DNA of 64,000 nucleotides, from NCBI GenBank assembly GCA_963772515.1, contig CAVYXC010000002.1, forward strand, positions 310,001 to 374,000, given 5' to 3'. The stretch comes from JAFAHD01 sp963772515 (lineage in GTDB: Bacteria > Vulcanimicrobiota > Vulcanimicrobiia > Eremiobacterales > Eremiobacteraceae). Shown here in pieces: positions 1 to 8,651 of this stretch (its first letter is position 1; the number at the start of each line of letters is the position of its first letter). Under the pieces are notes generated by a model. It was not told the DNA's origin. It searched no databases and was given only the letters and a program-made list of their open reading frames with translations. Both the position numbers and the translations under genes were made by a program.

Positions 1-1401
1 TCAACCGGCGGCGATCGACCGGTTGCGCCCCGCGCGCTTGGCTTCCAGCAAACAGGCATCCGCCGCCGCCAGCAATTGCGCCGGCGTCTGGCGGTTCTCG
101 TCGAGTCCGGCCACGCCGCACGAGATGGCCGTCGTGATCGTCACGCCGGTCTGGGTGACGTGGCGCATCCGCTCGATCGCCGTGCGTACCCGCTCGGCGA
201 TCGCCAGCGCGGCGGCGACATCAGTGCCGGGGAGGATCACCGCGAACTCTTCGCCGCCCAGACGCGCGACAAGATCGATGTCGCGCACGGTGCGCATGGC
301 AAGCGCCGCGATCGCTTTGAGCATGCGGTCGCCTTCGGGGTGGCCGTACCGGTCGTTGACCTCTTTGAAATGGTCGATGTCGAAGATAAAGACGGACAGC
401 GGCGCGCCGCTCTGGCGCGAACGGGTGATCTCTTCGGCCAAGCGGCGGAACAGATAGCGCCGGTTGTGCGCACCGGTGAGCTCGTCCGTCGCGCCGATCG
501 AGACGCTCTGCGTGAAGATCTCCGCGTTGTCGAGGCTGCGCCCCGCCATCTCGGCAAGCTGCATCAGGACGCGCAGATCATCGCTGCCCAGCCCTTCGTC
601 GGAGATGTCGGTGATCGCGATGCAGCCGTGGCCCCTCCCGCTCGCGCCGCTCGAGAGCGGCAGCACGACGAACGGCGGCTCGGGCGTCCGCCCGACGCGC
701 CCTTGGCGCGGCATCGAGATCAGCGAACCCTTTTCGATAGCGGCGTCGATGAGCGCCGCGTGACGCGTCAGAAACGCTTCGGCAGCGCGCTTGTCGATGT
801 TCAGCCCGCCCTGGTAGGTCAGCATGCCCTGCTCGACGAGCGCCACGAAGTACGCCCGTGCTTTCATGTTGGTCGCCGCGCCGACCGCGTCGAGCACGCC
901 TTGTGCCAGCGTCATCGGCTCGATCGAGCTGGCGAGCAGCATGCTCGCGTTGTATAAGAAGGAAAGTTCGAGATTCTTGCGCTGCAGCAGCGTGTTCGCG
1001 GTCTCGAGGCTCGCCACGCGGGCGCGCAACGCACGCACCGTGCCGAGCTCCGCCACGGCTTCGCCGCTCGACAGCAGCGCGCGCTCGGGCGAGATAGCAA
1101 CCGACTCGAGCTGCTCCGTGTAGAAACGCGTGAGCCGTTCGAGCACGTCGAGGAAGCTGTCGGCCAAGCGGAACTGATATGCGACGCTGCCGTCGTGCAT
1201 GACGCGCGCCTGGGCGATGCCCACTCGCGCGAGCGTATCGAGCGCTTCTGCGGTCGCCGCAGCCGACGCGCCCAACATGCGCGCGGTCTCGTCGACCGCC
1301 AACGTGGTCATGGGCTCCGCGACGAACAGCTCGATGGTGCCGGCGAGCAGCCGCTCGGCATCGCCGCGGATGCTGGACGGCGCGTGGTCCCTCTGCGGCA
1401 T
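1..1401 (-). CDS. Diguanylate cyclase (GGDEF family, GGEEF active site) with N-terminal sensory part
   Basis: It probably makes cyclic di-GMP from two GTP. The 466-residue protein begins with a winged-helix-like segment (about residues 15-90), then a coiled-coil stretch rich in Leu/Arg (about 120-150), a GAF-like region (about 155-290) and a C-terminal GGDEF domain. The active-site loop reads GGEEF near residue 381. It is preceded five residues upstream by RDID, which matches the RxxD product-inhibition I-site, so feedback control by c-di-GMP is expected. No signal peptide or membrane segment is visible, so it should be cytoplasmic. It lies 64 bases downstream of an IclR-type regulator on the same strand and may be co-transcribed with it. 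The signal sensed is unknown. The catalytic call is firm; the winged-helix call is tentative. Confidence 0.9.
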   Translation of the reverse strand: MPQRDHAPSSIRGDAERLLAGTIELFVAEPMTTLAVDETARMLGASAAATAEALDTLARVGIAQARVMHDGSVAYQFRLADSFLDVLERLTRFYTEQLESVAISPERALLSSGEAVAELGTVRALRARVASLETANTLLQRKNLELSFLYNASMLLASSIEPMTLAQGVLDAVGAATNMKARAYFVALVEQGMLTYQGGLNIDKRAAEAFLTRHAALIDAAIEKGSLISMPRQGRVGRTPEPPFVVLPLSSGASGRGHGCIAITDISDEGLGSDDLRVLMQLAEMAGRSLDNAEIFTQSVSIGATDELTGAHNRRYLFRRLAEEITRSRQSGAPLSVFIFDIDHFKEVNDRYGHPEGDRMLKAIAALAMRTVRDIDLVARLGGEEFAVILPGTDVAAALAIAERVRTAIERMRHVTQTGVTITTAISCGVAGLDENRQTPAQLLAAADACLLEAKRAGRNRSIAAG

Positions 1402-1465
1402 CGCGGATGCCGGATCTTCCGGAATAGCGGTCCCCCTTGTCAGATGGATTGGATCGCGCCCGCGC

Positions 1466-2284
1466 TCAGCGCGAGGCGATGGCTTCAGCCACGTAGCCGA
1501 GGCGGCCTGAAAGCTGTGTGCCGCAGTCGACGACCTCAGTCGCGATGTCGCGGATCTGCTGATCGCCCAGGCGCGTGACCGGTCCGGACACGCTCAAGCT
1601 TGCGACGACCTGGCCGGACCCGTCGCGGACCGGCACGGCAAGGCAACGTACGCCTTCTTCATGCTCTTCGTCGTCAAGCGCGTAGCCTTGCGCGCGGATG
1701 CGCGCGAGCTCCTCGCGGAACGAGCCTGGATCGACGATCGTGTGCGGCGTGAGGCGCGGCATGCCATAGCGGCGCAGCACCCCGTCGGCCGAATCAGGCG
1801 CGCCGAACGCCAGCATGACCTTGCCGCTGCCGGTCGAGTGCGCGGGCACTCGATTGCCGAGCTGCGTGAACATGCGCAGGATCTTCGATGACTGTGCTTG
1901 GTCGATGTAGACGACTTCGCCGTCGTCGAGCACGGCCAGGTTGGCGCTCTCGCCGGTGCGCTCCATCAAGCGCTGCAAGAACGGGCGCGCCTCAAGCCGC
2001 AAGCTGAAGCGATGGCGCATGTCGTTGCCCATCTGCAGCGCGCGGAAACCCAGCGAATATTTTCGGTTTTGCCGGTTTTGCTTGACGTATCCCCGGCGGA
2101 TGAGCGTGCCGAGCAGGCGGTGCACGGTCGCCAGGGGCAGCGTGACGGCTTGGCTGATCTCGACCAACCCGACCTCCGAGGCGAAGTCCACCAGCGACTC
2201 GAGGATGTCCAGCGTGCGCTCGACGGACTGGACTCCCGCTCGTTCGCGGCGGGTGTGTTCTCCGTTTTGCCCGGGGTCGGCCAT
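1466..2284 (-). CDS. IclR-family transcriptional regulator
   Basis: This is a 272-residue cytoplasmic regulator. Residues about 20-80 form the winged helix typical of IclR proteins (SVERTLDILESLV, then LPLATVHRLLGTLIRRGYV). Residues about 95-265 form the ligand-binding IclR domain, recognisable by LEARPFLQRLMERTGESANL and the late LSVSGPVTRL segment. The family commonly controls catabolic or transport operons and its own gene. Here it sits directly downstream of the liv-type importer genes, and a promoter with a direct repeat lies between livF and this gene, so control of the importer and autoregulation are reasonable inferences. The effector cannot be read from sequence. The first 20 residues are poorly conserved in type, so a start slightly further in is possible. 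Confidence 0.92.
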   Translation of the reverse strand: MADPGQNGEHTRRERAGVQSVERTLDILESLVDFASEVGLVEISQAVTLPLATVHRLLGTLIRRGYVKQNRQNRKYSLGFRALQMGNDMRHRFSLRLEARPFLQRLMERTGESANLAVLDDGEVVYIDQAQSSKILRMFTQLGNRVPAHSTGSGKVMLAFGAPDSADGVLRRYGMPRLTPHTIVDPGSFREELARIRAQGYALDDEEHEEGVRCLAVPVRDGSGQVVASLSVSGPVTRLGDQQIRDIATEVVDCGTQLSGRLGYVAEAIASR

Positions 2285-2327
2285 CGGAAACCTACTCCAC
2301 CGGGCCCCAGCCCGGTTTTTGGATTGT

Positions 2328-2363
2328 GGAAATAGCCTATCACTCTTTCGGAAATAGTGTCAA
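2328..2363 (-). promoter_or_regulatory. Promoter of the IclR gene with a direct-repeat candidate operator
   Basis: Read on the minus strand there is a perfect TTGACA (2363-2358), an 18-base spacer and TAGGCT (2339-2334). The octamer GGAAATAG occurs twice on the plus strand, at 2328-2335 and 2350-2357. The copies are 22 bases apart start to start, about two helical turns, and lie over the spacer and -10 region. A regulator bound there would block this promoter. IclR autoregulation is the simplest reading, but it is inferred. Confidence 0.6.
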
Positions 2364-2391
2364 GGCCGCGTGTTTGTGTCCCGTGGAGCGG

Positions 2392-3111
2392 CTAGAGGCC
2401 GAGGTAGGCGTTCTTGACGTGCGGGTCGGCGAGCACGTCAGCCGCTTTACCCGACAGGTTGATGCGCCCGTTTTCGATGACGTAGCCCCGGTCCGCAGTC
2501 TCAAGCGCGACCAGCACGTCTTGCTCGACGAGCACGATCGTCATGCCGTCGCGGCGCAGCTCGGCGAGCACTCCGAGCAGTTGGTCGACGATGATCGGCG
2601 CCAACCCCAGCGACAGTTCGTCGACCAGCAAGAGCTTCGGACGAGCCATCAGGCCGCGGCCGATCGCGCACATCTGCTGCTCGCCGCCGGAGAGCGTGCC
2701 CGAGAGCTGGCTCGCGCGCTCGCTCAGGCGCGGGAACTGTGTGAAGATGCGCTCGACATCGGATCCGATCTCATCGTCGTTACGGTGGAACGCGCCCATC
2801 AAAAGGTTCTCGCGCACCGTCAACCCGCCGAACAGGCGCCGCCCCTGCGGCACGTGGCTGATGCCGGCGGCGACGATGCGCTCGGGCGTCCAGCTTGCGA
2901 CGTCGACGCCGTTGAAGATGATCGACCCGGCCGTCGGCGTCAACAGCCCGGAGATCGTGGCGAGCAGCGTGCTCTTGCCCGCGCCGTTCGCGCCGACCAG
3001 CGCGACGATCTCGCCCGCGCCGACGTCGATGTCGATGCCCCATAACACCTGCGCCTCGCCGTAGCCGGCATCGACGCCGCTCACCTTAAGCACGCGGCTG
3101 CCCTCCGGCAT
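2392..3111 (-). CDS. livF: Branched-chain amino-acid-type ABC transporter ATP-binding protein LivF
   Basis: This is one of two ATPases energising the importer encoded upstream. The 239-residue length is normal for LivF. Visible motifs are Walker A GANGAGKST, the signature LSGGEQQM, Walker B LLLVDELSLGLAP and the H-loop region replaced by the LivF-typical VLVEQDV. The start overlaps the end of livG by 26 bases, so the two are translationally coupled. The product acts at the inner face of the cytoplasmic membrane with LivG, LivH and LivM. The substrate is probably a branched-chain or related amino acid, but this family also moves amides, urea and short organic acids, so specificity is uncertain. 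Confidence 0.93.
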   Translation of the reverse strand: MPEGSRVLKVSGVDAGYGEAQVLWGIDIDVGAGEIVALVGANGAGKSTLLATISGLLTPTAGSIIFNGVDVASWTPERIVAAGISHVPQGRRLFGGLTVRENLLMGAFHRNDDEIGSDVERIFTQFPRLSERASQLSGTLSGGEQQMCAIGRGLMARPKLLLVDELSLGLAPIIVDQLLGVLAELRRDGMTIVLVEQDVLVALETADRGYVIENGRINLSGKAADVLADPHVKNAYLGL

Positions 3112-3862
3112 AGCGCGCTCCCAAGTACGCCTCGATGACCAGCTGATCCGCGACCACGAGCGCCGGGGGCCCCTGCGCGATGAGACGGCCTTGGTGCAGC
3201 ACTGCGACGCGCTGCGAGATCCCCATGATCGCCTTCATCACGTGCTCGACGACGATCAGCGTGACGCCGGCGGCGTTGACGCTGCGCAGCAGATCCATCG
3301 CCTGATCGGTCTCGAACGGGGTGAGTCCGGCCATGACTTCATCGAGCAGCAGCACTTGCGGATCGGTCGCCAGCGCTTTGGCGATCTCAAGCCGTTTGCG
3401 GCCCGCAAGCGTCAACTCCGAGGCGGGCCGTTTGGCTTCGCTCGCCAAGCCCACGCGCTCGAGCACCATGTCGGCAGCGGCAAAAGCGGCGCGCGAGGTC
3501 CGGTCCATGCCGTGACGCCCGTAGAGCGCGCCGACAGCCACGTTCTCGCGCACGCTCAAGTTGGCGAATGGTTTGACGACTTGGAACGTGCGCGCGACGC
3601 CGAATTTGACGATGCGATAACTCGGCACGTGCGCGATGTCGTGGCCGAGCACGGTCACGCTCCCGGAGGTCGGGCGCTGCGAACCGGCCATGACCGAAAG
3701 CAACGTCGTCTTGCCCGCGCCGTTGGGTCCGATGAGTCCGAGGATCTCACCGCGCGCCACGGTCAACCCGACGCCGTCGAGGGCCACAAGTCCGCCGAAA
3801 CGCACGACCACGTCGCGCGCTTCCACTGCGGGCGCGGCGACCGGCGCAGCTTGTGCGCTCAT
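3086..3862 (-). CDS. livG: Branched-chain amino-acid-type ABC transporter ATP-binding protein LivG
   Basis: This is the second ATPase of the importer, 258 residues. Walker A is GPNGAGKTT, Walker B LLLDEVMAGL, and the H-loop lies in LIVVEHVM. The signature region LTLAGRKRLEIAKAL is the degenerate form usual for LivG rather than a canonical LSGGQ. The start chosen is the ATG whose ATGA overlaps the livM stop codon; an upstream reading frame continues through livM and is not real. The C-terminus runs over the livF start by 26 bases. The order binding protein-H-M-G-F is the usual one for this transporter class. Confidence 0.93.
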   Translation of the reverse strand: MSAQAAPVAAPAVEARDVVVRFGGLVALDGVGLTVARGEILGLIGPNGAGKTTLLSVMAGSQRPTSGSVTVLGHDIAHVPSYRIVKFGVARTFQVVKPFANLSVRENVAVGALYGRHGMDRTSRAAFAAADMVLERVGLASEAKRPASELTLAGRKRLEIAKALATDPQVLLLDEVMAGLTPFETDQAMDLLRSVNAAGVTLIVVEHVMKAIMGISQRVAVLHQGRLIAQGPPALVVADQLVIEAYLGARYAGGQPRA

Positions 3863-4818
3863 ATGCGGCTCGCGCGCAACTGCGTGCGCAAGGCGTTGAG
3901 ATTCCACGCGCGCACGCCGCCGGTCAAGTACGGCATGAGGCCGCGCGGCAGCACGATGACGACGAGGATGATGATGGCCCCGAGCACCACCGTGTGCCAC
4001 GGCGACACCGACTGCGCGCCGAGATACTCGCCGATCGAGCTCAAGATAAACGACCCGATCGTCGGCCCGACGACGCTCCCGGCGCCGCCGAGCAGCACCA
4101 TGATGATCATCAGCACGTTGAAGTTGAGGTCGAACACCGTTGGCGGATCGATGAAGCTCGTCCAATACGCGTAGGTCGCACCGGCGGCCGCGGTGATCGC
4201 GGCGGACACCGCCCACGCTGCGACTTTCATGCGCGCGGCGTTGATGCCCAGCGCCGCCGCCGCCTCTTCGTTTTCCCGGATCGCGACGAGCGCGTAGCCG
4301 AAGCGCGAACGCGAGATGAACGCGGTGAGCACGATGCTCACGATGAGGATGCCCAGCATGACCCAGTAGAAGAAATGGAAATTGCTGTTGATGGGCAGCG
4401 TCATGCCGCTGCCTTTGCCGAGCGGGGGCAGCTCGGCGACCAACGCTTGCATGCCGATGGCGATGCCCAACGTCGCGATCGCGAAGTAGTGCCCGCGCAA
4501 TCGCAGGATCGGCCAGCCGAGCAAAGCGGCAAGCGCCGCTCCGACGACGACAGCACAGGCGGTCGCCGCGAAGAACGGCCAGTGCAGCTCGTTCATGACG
4601 TAGGCACACGTATATGCGCCGGTGCCGAAGAACGTCACGTTACCGAAACTGGCGTAACCCGCATAGCCGCCGATAAGGTTCCAGGCCTGTGCCAAGCACG
4701 ACATCATGAAAAACAGCGTCAGCACGTGGACCCAATTGCCGTTGAGGTGCGGCGGCAGCAGTGCCGACAGCGCGAGCAGCCCGAGTATGATGTAGGTGAC
4801 CGCGGGGCCGCGCTGCAT
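3859..4818 (-). CDS. livM: Branched-chain amino-acid-type ABC transporter permease LivM
   Basis: This is an integral-membrane permease of 319 residues with about eight to ten hydrophobic segments. It contains the LivM-typical stretch LIGGYAGYASFGNVTFFGTGAY and the cytoplasmic loop RSRFGYALVAIRENEEAAAALGI, which is the coupling (EAA-like) loop that contacts the ATPases. The ATG at 4818 was chosen because it follows the livH stop by one base and gives a normal N-terminus (MQRGPAVTYIILGLLAL). The gene overlaps livG by four bases (ATGA). It pairs with LivH to form the translocation pore. Substrate specificity is not evident. Confidence 0.93.
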   Translation of the reverse strand: MQRGPAVTYIILGLLALSALLPPHLNGNWVHVLTLFFMMSCLAQAWNLIGGYAGYASFGNVTFFGTGAYTCAYVMNELHWPFFAATACAVVVGAALAALLGWPILRLRGHYFAIATLGIAIGMQALVAELPPLGKGSGMTLPINSNFHFFYWVMLGILIVSIVLTAFISRSRFGYALVAIRENEEAAAALGINAARMKVAAWAVSAAITAAAGATYAYWTSFIDPPTVFDLNFNVLMIIMVLLGGAGSVVGPTIGSFILSSIGEYLGAQSVSPWHTVVLGAIIILVVIVLPRGLMPYLTGGVRAWNLNALRTQLRASRI

Positions 4819-4819
4819 G

Positions 4820-5608
4820 TTACGCCGTCGCCCGGCCGATGAGGCCGTACGGGCGGAACAAGAGCACGAGCAGCAGCGCGACCATCGCCACGACATCCTT
4901 GAAGCCTTCGCCGAACCAGAGCGCGCCGAACGACTCGATGACGCCGTACACCAACCCGCCGACGAGTGCGCCTGTCACGTTGCCCAGACCGCCGAGCACC
5001 GACACCACGAACGCGCGCACGAGGAAGGAGTCGCCCATGCTCGGCGTGATCGCATAAGAGACGCTGACGAGCGAGCCTGCCGCCGCCGCGAGGGCGCCGC
5101 CGATGCCGAACGTCAGCGCGTAGATGTTCGCGACGCCGACACCGGAGAGGCGGGCCGCATCGACATCCATACTCGTCGCGCGGATCGCACGGCCGATCTT
5201 CGAACGGGTCATGAACGCCTGCAACGTGATCGTGAGCACGATGGCGATGAGCAGCGTCCATAGGCGCACCCAGGGGACCGTCAGCCCGCCGAAGCTGAGG
5301 CTGGTGCCGGAATACGCGGTGGTGATCTCGCGGATATCCGAGGACCAGAAGATCTGCGCGAGGTTGGCGATCATGATCGATATGCCGAATGTCAGCAGGA
5401 ACGTAGCGAGCATCGGCGCGCGGATCACCTGGTTGACCAGCACACGCTGGAGCAGGTAGGCGAGGACGAACATCGCCAGCATCGCGAGCGGGATGGACAG
5501 GAATGGGTCGAGGTGCATCGGCCCGACGAACAGCCAATACGTCAGATAGGCGCCGAGCATGATGAAGGCACCATGCGCGATGTTGATCACGTTCATGATG
5601 CCCCACAC
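4820..5608 (-). CDS. livH: Branched-chain amino-acid-type ABC transporter permease LivH (5' end without a usual start codon)
   Basis: This is the partner permease of LivM. The part from GTG 5608 codes for 262 residues, including the LivH hallmark WGIMNVINIAHGAFIMLGAY and the coupling loop RSKIGRAIRATSMDVDAARLSGV. Recognisable LivH sequence continues upstream in the same frame to about 5688 (LYFQVLINGLLVGGIYAAAA, a first membrane segment). Between the stop of the binding-protein gene and 5608, however, that frame has no ATG, GTG or TTG. Either a non-standard start is used or a small indel has displaced the start. An intact gene would need these missing residues for correct topology. Family assignment is firm; the 5' boundary is not. 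Confidence 0.85.
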   Translation of the reverse strand: MWGIMNVINIAHGAFIMLGAYLTYWLFVGPMHLDPFLSIPLAMLAMFVLAYLLQRVLVNQVIRAPMLATFLLTFGISIMIANLAQIFWSSDIREITTAYSGTSLSFGGLTVPWVRLWTLLIAIVLTITLQAFMTRSKIGRAIRATSMDVDAARLSGVGVANIYALTFGIGGALAAAAGSLVSVSYAITPSMGDSFLVRAFVVSVLGGLGNVTGALVGGLVYGVIESFGALWFGEGFKDVVAMVALLLVLLFRPYGLIGRATA

Positions 5609-5696
5609 CAGCGAGAACCCGAGCGCCGCGGCGGCATAGATGCCGCCGACGAGCAGCCCGTTGATGAGGACCTGAAAGTAGAGCGTGGCTACGCCG

Positions 5697-6947
5697 TTAC
5701 CGCTTGCCCCACGGCGGTAGCGGATAGATCGGTTTCGCGTTGGCCGCGTCTTCGGGCCACACCGTTTCGTGAACGCCCTTTTGGATCTGCTCCACCGCCA
5801 TCGGCTTGTAGATGTTCACGCCGCGGCTGTCGAATTTGATCTTTCCGTAGAACGTGTCGATGTCGAGCGAGGCAAGCGCATCGCGCACCTTATCAGGATC
5901 GAGGCTGCCGGCTTTGGCCATCGCGTACTGGAACGTCTCGCACGCGGCCGACGACTCGGCGTTGTGATAGTCGGGCAGATGATTGTACTTGGCCTGGAAG
6001 AGCCTGGTGTAGCGCTGCGCGCTGCCGAAGACCGGGTCGGTATAGGTCAGTGCGGTCGTCCACTGCGCTCCGCCCATGACGCCGTTGGCATCGGGCCCAA
6101 GGCTCGTGATGAAGTCGGGCGTGGACGGGCCGACCGAGAAGCCGATGATCTTGGACTGCACACCCTGGTCCTTCGCGGCGCGCATGATCAGCAGCGAGTC
6201 CTGCAGATGGCCCGAGCCCAAGATGATGTCGGGATTCTTCGCTTTCACTTGGGTGAGCAGCGTCGCGACGTCCTTGGTGTCGGGTGGGTATTCGGAGTAG
6301 AACACCTCGGTGAAGCCGTTCTGTTTGGCGTAGTCGCGGACGCCGGCGGCCACTTCGATGGAGAACTGGTCGTTGGCCGCGAGCACGGCGAGCGTCGTCG
6401 GCCGCGGATGCATCGTCTGCGCGAGCTCGAGGATGCCTTGCAGATATTTCTTGGCCGGGCTCAAGATCGCGAACGTGTAATGGAAACCACGGTTGAAGAT
6501 CGCTTCGGCCGCGCCGTTGGGATCCACCATCGGGACCTGATACTTCTCCGTGATGGCGCTGGCGGCGAACGTGGCTGACGAGCCGTACGGCGCGAGGATG
6601 AATTTGATGTTGTCCTGCGTGATGAGGCGCTCGACCAGCTTGGCGGAGGTCGCGGAGTCGCTCGCGTCGTCGTAGTACTTGATCGCGACTTTGTACATCT
6701 TGCCGGCGACCTTGATGCCGCCTTGCGCGTTGACGTAGTCGGCCCAGAAGTCGTAGCCTTCTTTGGTCAGCGCGCCTTCGCGCGCGTCGCGGCCGGTCGC
6801 CGAGAGCGCGGCGCCGAAGGTGATGACGTCGTCGGCCGCCGCCGGTTGCGGCGTGCCTGCGGCGCCCGTCACCGCCAAGAGCGCGGTGGCGGCGATGCCG
6901 GTCAGGAACGCGAATAGACGATGATGCCTATCGTTTGCAAAGCCCAC
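5697..6947 (-). CDS. Amino-acid ABC transporter substrate-binding protein (LivK-like)
   Basis: This is a periplasmic type I binding protein (Peripla_BP_6 family), 416 residues. It starts at GTG 6947. The N-terminal 39 residues form a Sec-type signal peptide with a hydrophobic core (FLTGIAATALLAVTGAAG) ending near PAAADD. The mature part begins VITFGAALSATGRDAREGALTKEGY, typical for the ligand-binding lobe of this family. It is the first gene of the importer operon and lies 4 to 8 bases from where livH homology starts. No lipobox cysteine is present, so the protein would be free in a periplasm rather than lipid-anchored, which favours a two-membrane envelope. The exact ligand is unknown. Confidence 0.9.
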   Translation of the reverse strand: MGFANDRHHRLFAFLTGIAATALLAVTGAAGTPQPAAADDVITFGAALSATGRDAREGALTKEGYDFWADYVNAQGGIKVAGKMYKVAIKYYDDASDSATSAKLVERLITQDNIKFILAPYGSSATFAASAITEKYQVPMVDPNGAAEAIFNRGFHYTFAILSPAKKYLQGILELAQTMHPRPTTLAVLAANDQFSIEVAAGVRDYAKQNGFTEVFYSEYPPDTKDVATLLTQVKAKNPDIILGSGHLQDSLLIMRAAKDQGVQSKIIGFSVGPSTPDFITSLGPDANGVMGGAQWTTALTYTDPVFGSAQRYTRLFQAKYNHLPDYHNAESSAACETFQYAMAKAGSLDPDKVRDALASLDIDTFYGKIKFDSRGVNIYKPMAVEQIQKGVHETVWPEDAANAKPIYPLPPWGKR

Positions 6948-7014
6948 GATGTTCGTGCCTCCGATACCAAAGGTCCCGATAGCGCCGTACGCCTGCGACT
7001 CGGGGCGTCAAGGG

Positions 7015-8229
7015 TTAGTTCCGGACGCCCGGACTCCCTGTAGTAAGCCCCGCCTGGCGGGCGGCATAGTCTATGCGCTCGTCGAGCGGCGGATGCGTGT
7101 AGAAGTACCACACGACCAGTGGAGACGGATGCAGCGTCGACAGCCCCTGCGAACCCAGCCGTGCGAACGCTCGCACGCCGGCCGTGCCGAGATGCGTGTT
7201 CGCGGCGGCAAAAGCGTCGGCGTTGTGCTCGATCTGACGAGAGAGCGCGTTGCCAAGCGGCTGTAGGGCCAATCCGAACAGCAGCAGTAACGCGAGCAGC
7301 AGCGGCGTCGCAGCCGGGTCGCCTAATCCGGCGTTTAGGGCGGGCGACCGCCGCGCGATCGGGCCGGCCACGAAATACACAAACGCGATCGCCGCGAGCA
7401 CGCCCACCCAGCTGTAGAACGCGCCGCGCCAGAGATCACCGTGCACGTAATGGCCAAGCTCGTGCGCCGTGACATAGAGCGCTTCGTCGGGCGCGAACGT
7501 CTTGAGCAATGTGTCGGAAAGCGCGATGCGCTCCACCGGTCCGATGCCGGAGACGAACGCGTTGGCCGACGTCTCTTGTTTTGAGAGATCGAAGACGTAG
7601 ACCGACGTCGCGTGCACGCCGTGACGCGCGGCCAGGTCGAGAATGGAGTCGGTGAGCGGCGAGGGCGGCAGCGGCGTGTAGGTGTTGAACAACGGCTCGA
7701 TCAGCACGGGGAGGACGACCGAGCTCAACAGGATCAGCGGCACGGCGATGGCAGCGGCGATGAGCGGCCATGTGCGTTCAAAGCGCTGGACCAGTCTGAA
7801 GAACAACGCACCGCAGCTCATCGCGATCGCGAGGCCGAGTGCGAGACTGACCGCCCAATCGTGGAACCAGTCAGCCGGCGTCTCGCGGCTCAGGTCGTAG
7901 CGGTGCAAGACCGTGAATGAATCGTACCAAGTGAGCGGCAGCATGAGCAGCGAGGAGACGATCAACACGGCGCCGATCACGATTGCCGCCGTCAGGAAAC
8001 GCGAGAGACGCGTCGGAGCTGCCCCGCGAGTGAGCGCGCGCTCGAGGCGCGCGCGCAAGGCTGCGGTCGCTCCCGAATAGTACAGCGCGGCGAGAATCGC
8101 GAGCTGGAGCGCCCACCCGATCCAGAACAATCGCCGGCCGATGGCGGACACCTCAAGCGCAAGCGCTTGGCGGGCAGGCGGGTACATCGCGTCGACGAGG
8201 TGTTCGATGTTCGGCGGAAAAGGCACCAT
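7015..8229 (-). CDS. M48-family membrane metallopeptidase
   Basis: This is a zinc protease of the CAAX-protease/HtpX superfamily, 404 residues with the start used here. Hydrophobic segments lie near residues 40-60, 85-105, 130-150 and 170-195, with further ones after the catalytic part. The zinc-binding HELGH occurs in EALYVTAHELGHYVHGD, and the downstream glutamate ligand in QIEHNADAFAAAN. The catalytic core also carries the ANAFVSGIGPVERIALSDTLL stretch common in M48A proteases. It probably trims or degrades membrane proteins. The start at 8229 lies only six bases from the divergent gene; an ATG at 8187 (MYPPARQ) would leave more promoter room and is an equally plausible start. Confidence 0.88.
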   Translation of the reverse strand: MVPFPPNIEHLVDAMYPPARQALALEVSAIGRRLFWIGWALQLAILAALYYSGATAALRARLERALTRGAAPTRLSRFLTAAIVIGAVLIVSSLLMLPLTWYDSFTVLHRYDLSRETPADWFHDWAVSLALGLAIAMSCGALFFRLVQRFERTWPLIAAAIAVPLILLSSVVLPVLIEPLFNTYTPLPPSPLTDSILDLAARHGVHATSVYVFDLSKQETSANAFVSGIGPVERIALSDTLLKTFAPDEALYVTAHELGHYVHGDLWRGAFYSWVGVLAAIAFVYFVAGPIARRSPALNAGLGDPAATPLLLALLLLFGLALQPLGNALSRQIEHNADAFAAANTHLGTAGVRAFARLGSQGLSTLHPSPLVVWYFYTHPPLDERIDYAARQAGLTTGSPGVRN

Positions 8230-8235
8230 CCGTCC

Positions 8236-8649
8236 ATGGTTATTCACACCGAGTATCTGACCTTCAACACCAAGCCGCGGCGCGAGATCATCGACATCAC
8301 GGACGAGGTTGAGCGCGTGCGCGTCAAAGCAGGCCTGAAGGACGGGTTCATCCTGGTCAGTGCGATGCATATAACCGCCAGCGTGTTCGTCAACGATCAC
8401 GAATCGGGACTATGGTCCGATATCATGCGCTGGCTGGAGGACCTCGCGCCGGCCAAACCCGAGTACGAACATCATCGCACGGGCGAAGACAACGCCGATG
8501 CGCACCTCAAGCGCATGCTGCTCGGCCATCAGGTCGTCGTGCCGGTCACCGGTGCCCAGTTAGATCTAGGGCCCTGGGAGCGCGTCCATTACGGCGAGTT
8601 CGACGGGCGCCGTCCCAAGCGCGTGATCATCAAAGCGTTCGGCGTGTAG
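8236..8649 (+). CDS. YjbQ/UPF0047-family protein (secondary thiamine-phosphate synthase-like)
   Basis: This is a small cytoplasmic protein of 137 residues, normal for the family. Diagnostic parts are the HITASVFVNDHESGL segment near residue 40, the histidine-rich YEHHRTGEDNADAHLKRMLLG around 80-95, and PWERVHYGEFDGRR near the C-terminus. The conserved histidines form the putative metal or anion site. The E. coli homologue shows weak thiamine-phosphate synthase activity in vivo, but the physiological role is unsettled, so the function should be read as unknown. It is divergent from the M48 protease gene, and its stop lies two bases from the stop of the convergent BNR gene. Confidence 0.9.
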   Translation: MVIHTEYLTFNTKPRREIIDITDEVERVRVKAGLKDGFILVSAMHITASVFVNDHESGLWSDIMRWLEDLAPAKPEYEHHRTGEDNADAHLKRMLLGHQVVVPVTGAQLDLGPWERVHYGEFDGRRPKRVIIKAFGV

Positions 8650-8651
8650 CG

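Noticed and set aside
76..957. Long plus-strand frames opposite the first diguanylate cyclase
   Set aside because: Mirror-image frames of GC-rich coding sequence; no start signals.
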